DNA from: Thalassotalea insulae
GTDB lineage: Bacteria; Pseudomonadota; Gammaproteobacteria; Enterobacterales; Alteromonadaceae
Reading direction: 5' to 3'
DNA: 64,000 nt
Assembly: GCF_030161395.1 (NCBI RefSeq)
Contig: NZ_BSST01000001.1
Coordinates: 2,170,001 to 2,234,000 of the forward strand
Part shown: in pieces, positions 25,196-34,437 of the stretch
Position numbering within the stretch: the first letter of the stretch is position 1
Layout of the letters: each line of letters begins with the position of its first letter
Notes under the pieces: generated by a model
The model's database searches: none
What the model was told of the DNA's origin: nothing
The model's input: the letters and a program-made list of their open reading frames with translations, nothing else
Made by a program: the position numbers and the translations under genes

Positions 25196-26429
25196 CTTTT
25201 CGCCAATCAGCGCCACTGGGGTGTTGAAATACTCGTAAATCAAATAGCGGTACCATGGCATATAAATGATCAAAAATGTCAGCCTGAATGCCTTCATAAC
25301 TTACCCAGTTTTGATCATTGCTAAAAAAATAGAGCTCCAGTGGCAAGCCTGTCGCTGTTGCTGGCAATTGCCTGACCATACAGGTCATTTGCTGGTGTAC
25401 TTTTTTGTGCTGTCGCAAATAGGCTTCTATATAGGCTCTGAATGTTCCAATATTGGTGAGTTGTCTTTGGTTGACTAAATCGGTATCCGTAATACAGTAT
25501 TCTTGATTATGCTTGGTAATTTCTTGTTTCTTATTGGTTAAGTATTCGCGGATCAAGCGTATATTCATTAAGCGCTCAATATCATCAGCCTGATAAAAAT
25601 GAATACTGCTGATGTCTATCGTGATAGTGCGTTTAATTCTGCGACCACCTGAGGCGAACATATCACGCCAGTTTTTAAATGAACCACTGATCAGCGCATA
25701 AGTTGGCACTGTAGTGACCGTGCGATCAAAGTTTTGCACCTTTACGGTATTTAACCCGATTTCCAGAACATCGCCATCCGCACCATATTGAGGGATCTCT
25801 ATCCAGTCACCCGGAGCGAGCATTTTATTTGCCGATATTTGAATACTGGCAACCAGGCCTTTAATGGTGTCCTGAAATACCAACAATAACACTGCCGTCA
25901 GTGCGCCTAAGCCGCTTAATAAATAGATAGGTGATTTATTCAGTACAAAAGAGATGGATAAAATACTGGCAACTAGATAAACGATCAGTTTAATCACCTG
26001 AATCGTGGCATTAAGAGGCAGATAACGTTTAGAGGCTGATTGCTGTGATACGCTTTTTACTACATTTAAAATCGCATCAATGATGCGGGCGACCTGAAAG
26101 GTGGTGGCTATTTTTGTTAGTACTAGTAACACATCAAGTACAATATTATCACTAGCAATAAGCTTAGGCGCCAAAAACCATAAGGTGATTAAAGGAATGA
26201 TCAAGGCAATGCGCTGAAAGACATGATGCTCTAGAATAATATCATCCCATTGGTTCTGTGACCGTATAACCAATTTATTGATTAGAGTGAGTAGCTTGTG
26301 TTTAGTGAAATAATAAGCGGTGGCACAAATAATTAAGATAATCGTTATACCGGTAATTAAGGATGCTAACGCGAGGTTTTCTTCGGCGATGCCATAATTA
26401 GCTAACCATGATGAAATAAGCGTTAACAT
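25179..26429 (-). CDS. ybdG: MscS-family mechanosensitive channel, YbdG-like
   Basis: A 416-residue inner-membrane channel. It has about five transmembrane segments: residues 15-40, 70-90, 95-115, 145-170 and the pore helix 170-195 (IYLLSGLGALTAVLLLVFQD, TIKGLVASIQISAN). The MscS beta domain follows (PGDWIEIPQYGADGDVLEIGLNTVKVQNFDRTVTTVPT), with the YbdG-type long C-terminal insert. Length equals E. coli YbdG, a small-conductance osmoprotective channel. It overlaps tesB by 17 bp at the 3' ends and is 9 bp downstream of the acyltransferase gene, so the two minus-strand genes probably form an operon. Confidence 0.85.
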   Translation of the reverse strand: MLTLISSWLANYGIAEENLALASLITGITIILIICATAYYFTKHKLLTLINKLVIRSQNQWDDIILEHHVFQRIALIIPLITLWFLAPKLIASDNIVLDVLLVLTKIATTFQVARIIDAILNVVKSVSQQSASKRYLPLNATIQVIKLIVYLVASILSISFVLNKSPIYLLSGLGALTAVLLLVFQDTIKGLVASIQISANKMLAPGDWIEIPQYGADGDVLEIGLNTVKVQNFDRTVTTVPTYALISGSFKNWRDMFASGGRRIKRTITIDISSIHFYQADDIERLMNIRLIREYLTNKKQEITKHNQEYCITDTDLVNQRQLTNIGTFRAYIEAYLRQHKKVHQQMTCMVRQLPATATGLPLELYFFSNDQNWVSYEGIQADIFDHLYAMVPLFDLRVFQHPSGADWRKANADE

Positions 26430-26438
26430 AGTCTTTCC

Positions 26439-27332
26439 TTATTGTTGTTGATGAAACTCAGAGAGTTTTGCATCTTTATCAAGCCATAACTGATTCACCC
26501 ATTTTTGAAACTGAATTTTATGGGCTCTGTCGTTAATGTAGTCACCGGTTAACGAATGGTCGATGTCGGTTATCTTAATATCTACCTGCACTTCTTTTAC
26601 CTTACCACAAATAAAGTCAATAAAGCTGGGGGTTTTCTCGGGGTAATAAATCGTGATATCTAATACCTTATTGAGCTGATCTCCCATGGTTGACATAACA
26701 AAGCCGATGCCTCCGGCTTTAGGTTTAAGTAAATATTTAAACGGTGAATTTTGCTTTTGATGTTTTTCCGGAGTAAAACGCGTGCCTTCGATAAAGTTCA
26801 TAATCGAAACGGGTTTATGGCGAAACTTTTTACAAGCTTTTTGTGTTGTTGCTATGTCTTTACCTTTTAAATGAGGATTTTTTTTAATAAAACTCTGACT
26901 GTAACGTTTCATAAATGGAAAATCTAATGCCCACCAGGCAATACCTAGAAATGGTACATAAAGCAGTTCTTTTTTTAGGAAGAATTTTAAAAAGGGTACC
27001 TTGCCGTGCAATATACGCTGCAGCACCACAATATCGACCCAGGATTGGTGATTGGCAATAATCAGATACCATTGCTTTTTCTCTAGTTTTTCCAGTCCTT
27101 TGACTGAAATCTTAGTTTTAGTAAATAATTTTTGATTGACGGTATTTAGGGCTACCCAATTACTTGCCATTTGATCTAATAAATAACTAAAAAACTTCCG
27201 CCAATGATGAAAAGGTAACAGCGCCTTTAAAAATGAAAAGATAACAATAGGTATTAACCATAAAAATGTATTAATGGTGTAGAAAGTAAAGGACAGTAAT
27301 CCGAGCAATAATGATGGTAAAAAACTCAACAT
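26439..27332 (-). CDS. yihG: 1-acylglycerol-phosphate-type acyltransferase, YihG-like
   Basis: A 297-residue membrane acyltransferase of the PlsC superfamily. The N-terminal hydrophobic region (LLLGLLSFTFYTINTFLWLI) precedes the HX4D catalytic motif (IANHQSWVD) and the second block FIEGTRFTPEKH, then the conserved KAGGIGFVMSTMG. These match YihG/YihX-type lysophosphatidic acid acyltransferases, which place acyl chains on membrane phospholipids. The gene is first in a minus-strand pair with the MscS-like channel. A specific role in unsaturated-chain placement is possible for YihG but cannot be read here. Confidence 0.83.
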   Translation of the reverse strand: MLSFLPSLLLGLLSFTFYTINTFLWLIPIVIFSFLKALLPFHHWRKFFSYLLDQMASNWVALNTVNQKLFTKTKISVKGLEKLEKKQWYLIIANHQSWVDIVVLQRILHGKVPFLKFFLKKELLYVPFLGIAWWALDFPFMKRYSQSFIKKNPHLKGKDIATTQKACKKFRHKPVSIMNFIEGTRFTPEKHQKQNSPFKYLLKPKAGGIGFVMSTMGDQLNKVLDITIYYPEKTPSFIDFICGKVKEVQVDIKITDIDHSLTGDYINDRAHKIQFQKWVNQLWLDKDAKLSEFHQQQ

Positions 27333-27631
27333 GAAACACTATATAATTAAATTAACCCACTGATGGTGTTTATAATAAAGTGAATTTCTTTCGCTTTCAG
27401 CTAATTTTTTGCTTTTCTCTTAATTGCTGAGTGACAACTAAACAATGACATAATTTAAGCAAGTAAATACTAGAATTTTGACCTAGTTAATAAAGGAAAA
27501 CATTTAATTATTACGCCTTATTGCTTTAACTGAGTAAAAATAGCGATCTTTTCTAATAATAGTTAAAAATCTCGTTGCAACTTACCTTAAGTTCAAGGCA
27601 TGCTTAAGCGTAATTCTAGAGGGGAGTGACA
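27333..27631. other. AT-rich divergent intergenic region upstream of proB and yihG
   Basis: A 299-bp gap between two divergent genes. It contains TTGCAA (27576-27581) and a CCTTAAGTTCAAGG dyad-like stretch 30-50 bases before proB, loosely like a MerR-type operator but without a good -10. No other feature was seen. Confidence 0.4.
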
Positions 27632-28729
27632 ATGAACTTTAATCGTGCGGTTATTAAAGTGGGGAGTGCCTTGGTGGCGCCAGACAATAAAGGTTGCAGT
27701 GGCCAACATTTATTAGCTATTGCTCGTTTTATTACTGAATGTCAGCGGGCAGGTAAAGAAATTATTTTAGTGTCTTCCGGTAGTGTTGCTGCTGGCAGGC
27801 AATTAATTCATCATGGTTCTCCTGTCCCCTCAATTCCCACCAAACAAGCGATGGCGTCTGTCGGACAAATGCAAATGATGGCGAATTGGCAGCGTTTTTT
27901 TGATGTTCCTTGTAGTCAACTATTGATCACTCATGGGGATTTAAAAGATCGCCAGCGTTACATTAATATTAAAAATACATTGCGTATTTTATTAGCCAAT
28001 AATGTTATTCCAGTGGTCAATGAAAATGATACCGTGGCAACCGAAGAGCTGAAAGTTGGTGATAACGATAATTTAGCTGCCTTAGTGGCGTTAGTCAGTG
28101 AAGCCGATTGCTTGTTTATTTTAAGTGATGTCGACGGTGTTTATGACCAGGATCCGCGAAATAATCCTGATGCGGTATTAATTCCACAAATCGAGCAAAT
28201 CACCGAAGCTGTCTACGCGATGGCGGGTACCACAAGTAACCCAATAGCGACTGGCGGCATGAAAACAAAAATTCAAGCGGCTGAGAAAGCGGTGGAAAAT
28301 GGCATTGAAACTTACATAGTAAACGGCACTAACAGTGGTGTTTTTGACTTGCTATTAAAAGGTAAAAACCCTGGGACAAAATTTATTGCCAGCCAGGCGG
28401 CAACGAAAGCGCGCAAGCACTGGTTAAAACACACGTTAAAAAGTAATGGTCAGGTGATGTTAGATCGTGGTGCAGTGCAGGCATTAGTGAATAAAGGAGC
28501 TTCTTTATTGCCTTCGGGGATCACATCGGTAAATGGTCATTTTGCTGCGGGTGATTCTATTGACCTGGTAAATAATGACAACAATCAGGTTATCGCTAAA
28601 GGGATCTGCCAGTACAGTGAACGTGATTTATTGAAAATCAAGGGCTGTAATAGTGAGCAGATCGTTGACATTCTCGGTTACTGTCCAAGCAAAGTAATTA
28701 TTCACCGCGATGATATGGTAGTGCTGTAA
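27632..28729 (+). CDS. proB: Glutamate 5-kinase
   Basis: A 365-residue enzyme for the first step of proline synthesis (glutamate to glutamyl-5-phosphate). The amino-acid-kinase domain covers about 1-260: AVIKVGSALVAP, ILVSSGSVAAGRQL, VNENDTVATEELKVGDNDNLAALVA, SDVDGVYDQDPRNNP and IATGGMKTKIQAAEKA. A C-terminal PUA domain (about 270-365: LDRGAVQALVNKGASLLPSGI) is typical of proteobacterial ProB. ATG 27632 is chosen, with AGGGGAG just upstream. proA does not follow, unlike the common proBA operon. Confidence 0.95.
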   Translation: MNFNRAVIKVGSALVAPDNKGCSGQHLLAIARFITECQRAGKEIILVSSGSVAAGRQLIHHGSPVPSIPTKQAMASVGQMQMMANWQRFFDVPCSQLLITHGDLKDRQRYINIKNTLRILLANNVIPVVNENDTVATEELKVGDNDNLAALVALVSEADCLFILSDVDGVYDQDPRNNPDAVLIPQIEQITEAVYAMAGTTSNPIATGGMKTKIQAAEKAVENGIETYIVNGTNSGVFDLLLKGKNPGTKFIASQAATKARKHWLKHTLKSNGQVMLDRGAVQALVNKGASLLPSGITSVNGHFAAGDSIDLVNNDNNQVIAKGICQYSERDLLKIKGCNSEQIVDILGYCPSKVIIHRDDMVVL

Positions 28730-28749
28730 GTTCTGAATTTAAATTGTGC

Positions 28750-28777
28750 TTCACCTTAAAAAAGAATGGCGTACAAT
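28750..28777 (+). promoter_or_regulatory. kbl: Candidate promoter of kbl-tdh
   Basis: TTCACC (28750-28755) and TACAAT (28772-28777) are spaced by 16 bp, about 75 bases before kbl. The TACAAT sits in a short TGGCG...CGCCA dyad (28767-28784), which could be an operator. Both elements match consensus at four or five of six positions. Confidence 0.5.
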
Positions 28778-28852
28778 AGCGCCATATTCGATCTGTATCT
28801 ATTCTAATAACATAATGTACTGATCAGCAGCTTTAATTATTTCGAGGCACTC

Positions 28853-30055
28853 ATGACAACAGGCGCAAACAACTTCTACTCTCACCTTGAACAACAACTT
28901 GAGCAGGTTAAACAAGACGGTTTATACAAAGCTGAACGTATTATCACCACGGCGCAGCAGGCGGAGATTGCGGTCACGACCGGTGAAGAAGTGATTAACT
29001 TTTGCGCCAATAACTATTTAGGTTTAGCGAATCACCCGTCATTGATTGAGGCCGCAAAAGCCGGTTTAGATGACCATGGCTTTGGTATGGCGTCAGTGCG
29101 TTTTATCTGCGGTACCCAAGATATTCATAAAACGCTTGAGCAGAAGCTATCGGAATTTTTAGGCATGGAAGACACTATTTTGTATTCCTCGTGCTTTGAT
29201 GCCAATGCGGGTTTGTTTGAAACCTTACTTGGGCCGGATGATGCGATTATCTCTGATGCACTTAACCATGCCTCGATTATCGATGGTGTGCGTTTGTGTA
29301 AGGCAAAACGTTTTCGTTACGCCAATAATGACATGGCGGAATTAGAAACGCGGTTACAGGAGGCCGATGCTGCGGGTGCACGGTTTAAATTAATCGCCAC
29401 CGATGGGGTGTTTTCAATGGATGGCGTGATTGCTAACTTATCTGCCGTGTGTGATTTAGCCGATAAATATGGCGCGCTAGTGATGGTGGATGACTCCCAT
29501 GCCGTCGGTTTTGTCGGTGATAAAGGCCGAGGCAGTCATGAATATTGTGATGTGATGGGCCGAGTCGACATTATCACTGGCACCTTAGGTAAAGCGATGG
29601 GCGGTGCGTCTGGTGGCTATACCTCTGGTAAAAAGGAAGTCATCGACTGGCTGCGTCAACGTTCACGCCCGTATTTGTTTTCCAATTCATTAGCGCCGGC
29701 GATTGTTAATGCCTCAATTAAAGTGCTTGAGTTATTGGCTGACGGCGATGACTTACGCCAAACCTTAAAAGATAATGCTCAGTATTTTCGCTTGCAAATG
29801 GAAGCGGCGGGCTTTACTTGCGCTGGTGCTGACCATGCCATTGTGCCGGTGATGTTGGGTGATGCGAAAGTCGCCAGTGAGATGGCGAATCGTTTATTAA
29901 GCGAGGGTATTTATGTCATCGGTTTTTCTTTCCCGGTGGTGCCGAAAGGGCAAGCCCGTATTCGTACGCAAATTTCTGCCGCGCACACTAAAGCGCAATT
30001 AGATAAAGCCATTGCGGCTTTTACTCGCATTGGTACTGAGATGGGAGTGATTTAA
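28853..30055 (+). CDS. kbl: Glycine C-acetyltransferase (2-amino-3-ketobutyrate CoA ligase)
   Basis: A 400-residue PLP-dependent alpha-oxoamine synthase that cleaves 2-amino-3-ketobutyrate with CoA to glycine and acetyl-CoA. Motifs: INFCANNYLGLANHP, RFICGTQDIHKTLE, VMVDDSHAVGFVG with the PLP-ring Asp/His, and the Schiff-base lysine in DIITGTLGKAMGGASGG. Good ribosome site GAGG before ATG 28853. It abuts tdh with no spacer, the standard two-gene threonine degradation operon. The DNA is slightly richer in GC than its neighbours, which I do not take as transfer. Confidence 0.96.
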   Translation: MTTGANNFYSHLEQQLEQVKQDGLYKAERIITTAQQAEIAVTTGEEVINFCANNYLGLANHPSLIEAAKAGLDDHGFGMASVRFICGTQDIHKTLEQKLSEFLGMEDTILYSSCFDANAGLFETLLGPDDAIISDALNHASIIDGVRLCKAKRFRYANNDMAELETRLQEADAAGARFKLIATDGVFSMDGVIANLSAVCDLADKYGALVMVDDSHAVGFVGDKGRGSHEYCDVMGRVDIITGTLGKAMGGASGGYTSGKKEVIDWLRQRSRPYLFSNSLAPAIVNASIKVLELLADGDDLRQTLKDNAQYFRLQMEAAGFTCAGADHAIVPVMLGDAKVASEMANRLLSEGIYVIGFSFPVVPKGQARIRTQISAAHTKAQLDKAIAAFTRIGTEMGVI

Positions 30056-31081
30056 ATGAAATCGCTAGCGAAGCTGCATGCCAAAGAAGGCATTTGGATG
30101 ACCCGGACCGAGAAACCAAAACTCGGTCATAATGACTTACTAATCAAAATCAAAAAGACCGCGATTTGCGGTACCGACATCCATATCTACAACTGGGACG
30201 AATGGTCACAAAACACCATTCCTGTGCCTATGGTAGTGGGGCATGAATACGCTGGTGAAGTGGTGGGGATTGGTCAGGAAGTTAAGGGCTTTGCAATCGG
30301 TGATAGAGTCTCGGGTGAAGGGCACATCACTTGTGGTCATTGTCGTAACTGTCGTGGTGGCCGTACCCATTTATGCCGAAATACCGTCGGGGTTGGCGTT
30401 AATAGACCGGGTTGTTTTGCTGAGTACTTGGTGATTCCCGCGTTCAATGCCTTTAAGCTGCCGGATGAAATCTCTGATGATTTAGCCGCGATATTTGACC
30501 CATTTGGCAACGCCGTGCATACCGCCTTATCGTTTGATTTAGTTGGGGAAGATGTATTAATCACCGGCGCCGGACCGATAGGTATAATGGCAGCCGCGGT
30601 GGCCAAACACGTTGGTGCCCGTCACGTGGTAATCACCGATGTGAACGACTACCGCTTAGAGCTAGCGAGACAAATGGGGGCGACCAGAGTGGTCAATGTC
30701 AGCAAAGAAAAGCTTACTGATGTGATGAGCGAACTTGGCATGACAGAGGGCTTTGATGTTGGGTTGGAAATGTCTGGCGTACCAATGGCGTTTCAGGAAA
30801 TGCTCGCCCAGATGAACAATGGCGGCAAAATTGCCATGCTCGGCATTCCGGGTAAAGACATGGCAATCGACTGGTCTCAGGTGATATTTAAAGGCTTAAC
30901 CATTAAAGGCATTTATGGCCGGGAAATGTTTGAAACCTGGTATAAAATGGTGAGCTTAATACAGTCGGGCTTAGATTTAACGCCGATAATCACTCATCAT
31001 TTTTCGGTTGATGATTTTCAGCAGGGCTTTGATGTCATGCGCTCGGGTCAATCGGGTAAAGTGATTTTGGATTGGCAGTAG
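30056..31081 (+). CDS. tdh: L-threonine 3-dehydrogenase
   Basis: A 341-residue zinc-dependent medium-chain dehydrogenase that oxidises threonine to 2-amino-3-ketobutyrate with NAD. Catalytic zinc ligands are in TAICGTDIHIYNWDEW and VGHEYAGEVV. The structural zinc has four cysteines in GHITCGHCRNCRGGRTHLC. The NAD site is GAGPIGIMAAAVAKH. The length equals the E. coli enzyme. The ATG directly follows the kbl stop codon with GGAG 9 bases upstream. Product is passed to Kbl, so the pair feeds glycine and acetyl-CoA. Confidence 0.97.
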   Translation: MKSLAKLHAKEGIWMTRTEKPKLGHNDLLIKIKKTAICGTDIHIYNWDEWSQNTIPVPMVVGHEYAGEVVGIGQEVKGFAIGDRVSGEGHITCGHCRNCRGGRTHLCRNTVGVGVNRPGCFAEYLVIPAFNAFKLPDEISDDLAAIFDPFGNAVHTALSFDLVGEDVLITGAGPIGIMAAAVAKHVGARHVVITDVNDYRLELARQMGATRVVNVSKEKLTDVMSELGMTEGFDVGLEMSGVPMAFQEMLAQMNNGGKIAMLGIPGKDMAIDWSQVIFKGLTIKGIYGREMFETWYKMVSLIQSGLDLTPIITHHFSVDDFQQGFDVMRSGQSGKVILDWQ

Positions 31082-31124
31082 CATTTAATTAATTGGTTTA
31101 TAATATTGTTGGAGTAGTAATAGA

Positions 31125-31457
31125 ATGAGTGAAGTGGGATTTAAGCATTTGCATATTTCAGAGTTGCATGCGGTGTTAAAGGAAAATAGTCATGTGGTGG
31201 TCGATATTCGTGATCCTGCTTCTTATCAAACCAGCCATATTCCTGATGCCATTCATTTAACTAATGATAATATTAGTGAATTTATCCGTGAAGCTGATTT
31301 AGATGCGCCATTAGTGGTTTGTTGTTATCACGGTAATTCCAGTCAGCAGGCAGCACAGTTCCTTGCGAGTCAGGATTTTACTGATGTTTATTCGCTTGAT
31401 GGTGGTTTTGTCGACTGGCAGCTCCATTATCCGGAAGATGTTGAATCGGGTGCTTAA
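31125..31457 (+). CDS. glpE: Rhodanese, thiosulfate sulfurtransferase GlpE
   Basis: A 110-residue single-domain rhodanese. The active-site loop CCYHGNSS carries the catalytic cysteine and is preceded by the standard VVVDIRDPASYQTSHIPDAIHL. GGFVDWQ near the C-terminus is also typical. It transfers sulfane sulfur to cyanide or dithiols in the cytoplasm. GGAG lies 11 bases before the ATG. The gene lies two bases from glpG, as the glpE-glpG pair in enterobacteria; glpR and glpD are not here. Confidence 0.92.
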   Translation: MSEVGFKHLHISELHAVLKENSHVVVDIRDPASYQTSHIPDAIHLTNDNISEFIREADLDAPLVVCCYHGNSSQQAAQFLASQDFTDVYSLDGGFVDWQLHYPEDVESGA

Positions 31458-31459
31458 TA

Positions 31460-32317
31460 GTGCAGGATGAACTTGAGCCATTAGTCGGGATTTCACAACA
31501 CAATATTGCGTTATTACTTGCTAATTATTTGTCTAAAAAAGGCATTAAAGTGCAAGTTATTCAACAAGAGCAACAATTCGTTGTTTATTGCGAGGGTACT
31601 AAGCTTCAGCAGGCGAAGACGATCTTTGAGCAATTTATTAAAAACCCTGATGATAAAAAATACCAAGGTGCTGCCTGGGATAATGCCGATAATACCAAGG
31701 TAGTTAATCATGGCCCGTCATTACTTGCGAGTGTTAAAGAAGAATTTTTTGCTCATGCAGGTATTGTGACTCTAGTTGTTTTTGCAATTTGTTGGGCTGT
31801 CTATTTAGCTGCTAGTTTAGGCTGGCAGCGCACGTTATTTAATCAGCTACATTTTTTCGCGCAGCTTTCTCCTCAAGCATTTTTTGATAATCCTTTTCGC
31901 TTAATTGGTCCGGTATTTTTCCATTTCTCCATTTTACATATTGCTTTTAATACTATGTGGTGGTGGCAGTTAGGCGGCAGTATTGAGCAAAAAATGGGGC
32001 GGTTGGAACTACTGCAACTATTTGTATTTTCAGGTGTATTGTCTAATTTAGGACAATTTCTTGTTTCGGGACCTAACTTTGGTGGTTTATCTGGAGTGGT
32101 TTATGGCGTTGTTGGTTATGTCTGGTGGGCTGGCTGGTTAGCGCCAGAACGGGGACTTGCTTTATCTCGTCCTATCATTGGCTTCTTAATATTCTGGATA
32201 TTGCTGGGTTTTGTTGATGTGTTACCAATCAATATGGCCAATACTGCTCATTTAGTTGGCTTAGTAACCGGATGCGTATTAGCCTGGCTGCGTTTTGCGG
32301 GTCAGGCTAAGCGTTAA
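31460..32317 (+). CDS. glpG: Rhomboid intramembrane serine protease GlpG
   Basis: A 285-residue rhomboid protease. An N-terminal cytosolic domain (about 1-90) precedes six membrane segments. The catalytic dyad is visible: Ser in GGLSGVVYGVVGY and His in MANTAHLVGLVTG. The oxyanion/loop motif WWQLGGSIEQKMG and the HFSILHIAFNTMWWW segment are as in E. coli GlpG. It starts with GTG at 31460, three bases after the glpE stop codon. No strong Shine-Dalgarno precedes it, so it is probably translated by coupling to glpE. Confidence 0.92.
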   Translation: MQDELEPLVGISQHNIALLLANYLSKKGIKVQVIQQEQQFVVYCEGTKLQQAKTIFEQFIKNPDDKKYQGAAWDNADNTKVVNHGPSLLASVKEEFFAHAGIVTLVVFAICWAVYLAASLGWQRTLFNQLHFFAQLSPQAFFDNPFRLIGPVFFHFSILHIAFNTMWWWQLGGSIEQKMGRLELLQLFVFSGVLSNLGQFLVSGPNFGGLSGVVYGVVGYVWWAGWLAPERGLALSRPIIGFLIFWILLGFVDVLPINMANTAHLVGLVTGCVLAWLRFAGQAKR

Positions 32318-32323
32318 CTGCTA

Positions 32324-32722
32324 TTAGTTATCCAGCCATTGGGTGAATAGTAATTTTTTGATCAGTGGTTTACCGGTTTCTTTGGTTAATAAATTTTTGA
32401 CTTTCTCTTCACACAGTTTTTGAATTTCATGACGGCCATTGATAGATTTAATCTTAGCTTCTGGTTGTTGGCCAATAATGGTAATAATGGCATCACGTAA
32501 TAACGGTGAGTGATGTTCAACTACTTCATAATTAGCCGAGTTTTCGATCATCAGTTCTACCGTTAAGCGCACATAGCCCATCTTTTTCTTGACGGCAACA
32601 TAGTTAGTGACAATAGATGGTTCAAACCCATAATAGGCATAATCGGCAGCTTTAGCAGGTGATATCAATACCAAGCACGAAAGGATAAATATAAAGCTTC
32701 TGATCATATTGGCTAAGTCCAT
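32324..32722 (-). CDS. FliL-like exported protein
   Basis: A 132-residue protein with a signal peptide or N-terminal anchor (MIRSFIFILSCLVLISPAKA) and a small FliL-like domain: VTNYVAVKKKMGYVRLTVELMIENS, SPLLRDAIITIIGQQ and LCEEKVKNLLTKETGKPLIKKLLFTQWL. FliL-family proteins act at the flagellar basal body or MotAB stator; paralogues outside flagellar loci are common in Alteromonadales. No flagellar genes are here, so a motility role is uncertain. Start either ATG 32722 or 32707 (the latter fits the signal peptide better). The gene is convergent with glpG. Confidence 0.7.
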   Translation of the reverse strand: MDLANMIRSFIFILSCLVLISPAKAADYAYYGFEPSIVTNYVAVKKKMGYVRLTVELMIENSANYEVVEHHSPLLRDAIITIIGQQPEAKIKSINGRHEIQKLCEEKVKNLLTKETGKPLIKKLLFTQWLDN

Positions 32723-32932
32723 TATAAATTGTATTTTTTATGTATCGACAGTTATTGTAGCGATCTTAACTTTGATTTTCATTTAATTTATCGCAGAAAA
32801 TTTTTATCTGTCAGGATGGCGCAAAAATCAGAGTTTAATATCGAAAGAACAGCTGTGGAAAGTTCAACACCTGAAAGTAAAAAACTGTTATTATGCGCGG
32901 GTTTTTTAATGGTAAATAACACGAATTACTTT

Positions 32933-33514
32933 ATGACTCAGCAGCAGAACTTACATGCTTTATTTCCGGTACATATCCATGCAGCATGGACTGATGAACA
33001 GTTATGTGAGCTTAGTGAAAATTTACGGAACTGGTTACTGGAACCAAGTTCGCTAACCGCACGACTCAAAAAACATTGCTCAGTATTTGAGGTTGAAGTG
33101 TTGGGGCAGCAAGTTGAAATTTGTCAGCCAGATGAGGCAACAGATGAAGTCCCAGCAGGGCAAGAAGTTTTAGTTAGAGAAGTGATATTGCATTGTGATC
33201 ATCGTCCTTATGTTTTTGCTCGTAGTCTTTTACCATTAAGCTCTTTAACCGGAGCTGAAAAAGAACTGGCTAATTTAGGTAATCAGCCACTGGGACAAGT
33301 GATTTTTAACCACCCCAACTTACAACGTAAATCCATTCAGGTAGCAGAGTTTAATCGCCATTCCAGCGTAGCTCATTTAGCCAGACATTATCAACTACCG
33401 GTGATTCATACGATGTGGGGGCGCCGTTCTGTGTTTGTCATTGATAATAAACCATTAATCGTTGCCGAAGTATTTTTACCTCAATCCGTGGCTTATATGG
33501 AGAACGTAAATTAA
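32933..33514 (+). CDS. ubiC: Chorismate pyruvate-lyase
   Basis: A 193-residue enzyme that converts chorismate to 4-hydroxybenzoate and pyruvate, the first committed step of ubiquinone synthesis. Family blocks are LREVILHCDHRPYVFARSLLP, the LTGAEKELANLGNQPLG turn and a C-terminal IVAEVFLP with the catalytic Glu. The reading frame is open for 68 more codons upstream, but ATG 32933 gives the usual length and N-terminus (LHALFPVHIHAAW). ATG 32909 is an alternative; ribosome sites are weak for both. It overlaps ubiA by one base (TAATG). Confidence 0.9.
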   Translation: MTQQQNLHALFPVHIHAAWTDEQLCELSENLRNWLLEPSSLTARLKKHCSVFEVEVLGQQVEICQPDEATDEVPAGQEVLVREVILHCDHRPYVFARSLLPLSSLTGAEKELANLGNQPLGQVIFNHPNLQRKSIQVAEFNRHSSVAHLARHYQLPVIHTMWGRRSVFVIDNKPLIVAEVFLPQSVAYMENVN

Positions 33515-34389
33515 TGACGCAGTCAGTGAGTCAATCGTGGCAACAGAAATGGTTGGCAGTTAAGCAAATCACCCGAATGGATAAACCGATAGGAACATAT
33601 TTGTTATTATGGCCAACCTTATGGGCATTATGGATCGCCTCTGATGGCATGCCTAGCTTACATCACCTGTTGGTGTTTTCGTTAGGGGTGTTTATTATGC
33701 GCAGCGCTGGTTGTGTGATTAATGATTATGCAGATCGCCATGTTGACGGTAAGGTTAAACGAACCGCTGAGCGGCCATTAGTGTCTGGTGCGATGACCAG
33801 TGAACAGGCGTTAAGTTTATTTGCTTTCCTTATCGGTGGTGCGCTAGCGCTTGTCTTGACCTTATCTTTTTATACTATTCAACTGTCTGTTTGTGCGTTA
33901 TTACTGGCCGCGTGTTATCCCTTTATGAAACGTTACACCCATCTGCCTCAAGTGGTATTAGGGGCGGCATTTAGCTGGGGTATGATCATGGCATTTGCTG
34001 AAACCATGGGAGAAGTTCCTCTGATTGCCTGGTTGTTATTCAGTGCGAATTTATTATGGACGGTGGCGTACGATACCATGTATGCCATGGTCGATCGTGA
34101 CGATGATATCTTAATCGGGGTAAAATCTACTGCTATTTTATTTGCTGAGAGAGATAAGCGTGTTGTAGGTTTACTGCAATTACTAACGCTAGCTTTGTTG
34201 TTTACTGTTGGCGATATGCTGGCGTTTGGGTGGCCATACCAACTGGCTTTGGTGATAAGTGCCGGCTTCTTTTGTTATCAGCAAATGTTGATTGCTAATC
34301 GAGAACGCAGCCGATGTTTTCAGGCCTTCCTTAATAATCATTGGGTCGGCCTAGTTGTTTTTGCCGGTATTTATATTGAGTATTTATAA
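33514..34389 (+). CDS. ubiA: 4-hydroxybenzoate octaprenyltransferase
   Basis: A 291-residue membrane prenyltransferase that attaches the polyprenyl tail to 4-hydroxybenzoate. The two Asp-rich Mg-binding motifs are intact: CVINDYADRHVDGKVKRT and YDTMYAMVDRDDDILIGVKS. About eight to nine transmembrane helices are visible, e.g. TYLLLWPTLWALWIA. The start codon shares its A with the ubiC stop codon, so ubiC-ubiA are coupled. A hairpin without T-run follows. Confidence 0.96.
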   Translation: MTQSVSQSWQQKWLAVKQITRMDKPIGTYLLLWPTLWALWIASDGMPSLHHLLVFSLGVFIMRSAGCVINDYADRHVDGKVKRTAERPLVSGAMTSEQALSLFAFLIGGALALVLTLSFYTIQLSVCALLLAACYPFMKRYTHLPQVVLGAAFSWGMIMAFAETMGEVPLIAWLLFSANLLWTVAYDTMYAMVDRDDDILIGVKSTAILFAERDKRVVGLLQLLTLALLFTVGDMLAFGWPYQLALVISAGFFCYQQMLIANRERSRCFQAFLNNHWVGLVVFAGIYIEYL

Positions 34390-34393
34390 GCAG

Positions 34394-34427
34394 ACCTCAG
34401 CTTAGCATTTATTAGCTAAACTGAGGT
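34394..34427. terminator. Hairpin between convergent ubiA and plsB
   Basis: ACCTCAGCTTAGC and GCTAAACTGAGGT pair as a 13-bp stem with one mismatch around ATTTATTA. It lies 4 bases after the ubiA stop codon and 10 bases before the plsB stop codon. No T-run follows on either strand, so it is a possible bidirectional or Rho-assisted end. Confidence 0.6.
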
Positions 34428-34437
34428 TGATCATGTG

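Noticed and set aside
27570..27610. MerR-like operator upstream of proB
   Set aside because: TTGCAA and a CCTTAAGTTCAAGG stretch are present, but the -10 is poor and the dyad imperfect.
28853..31081. kbl-tdh as horizontally acquired because of higher GC
   Set aside because: The difference is slight and the pair is a standard gammaproteobacterial operon.
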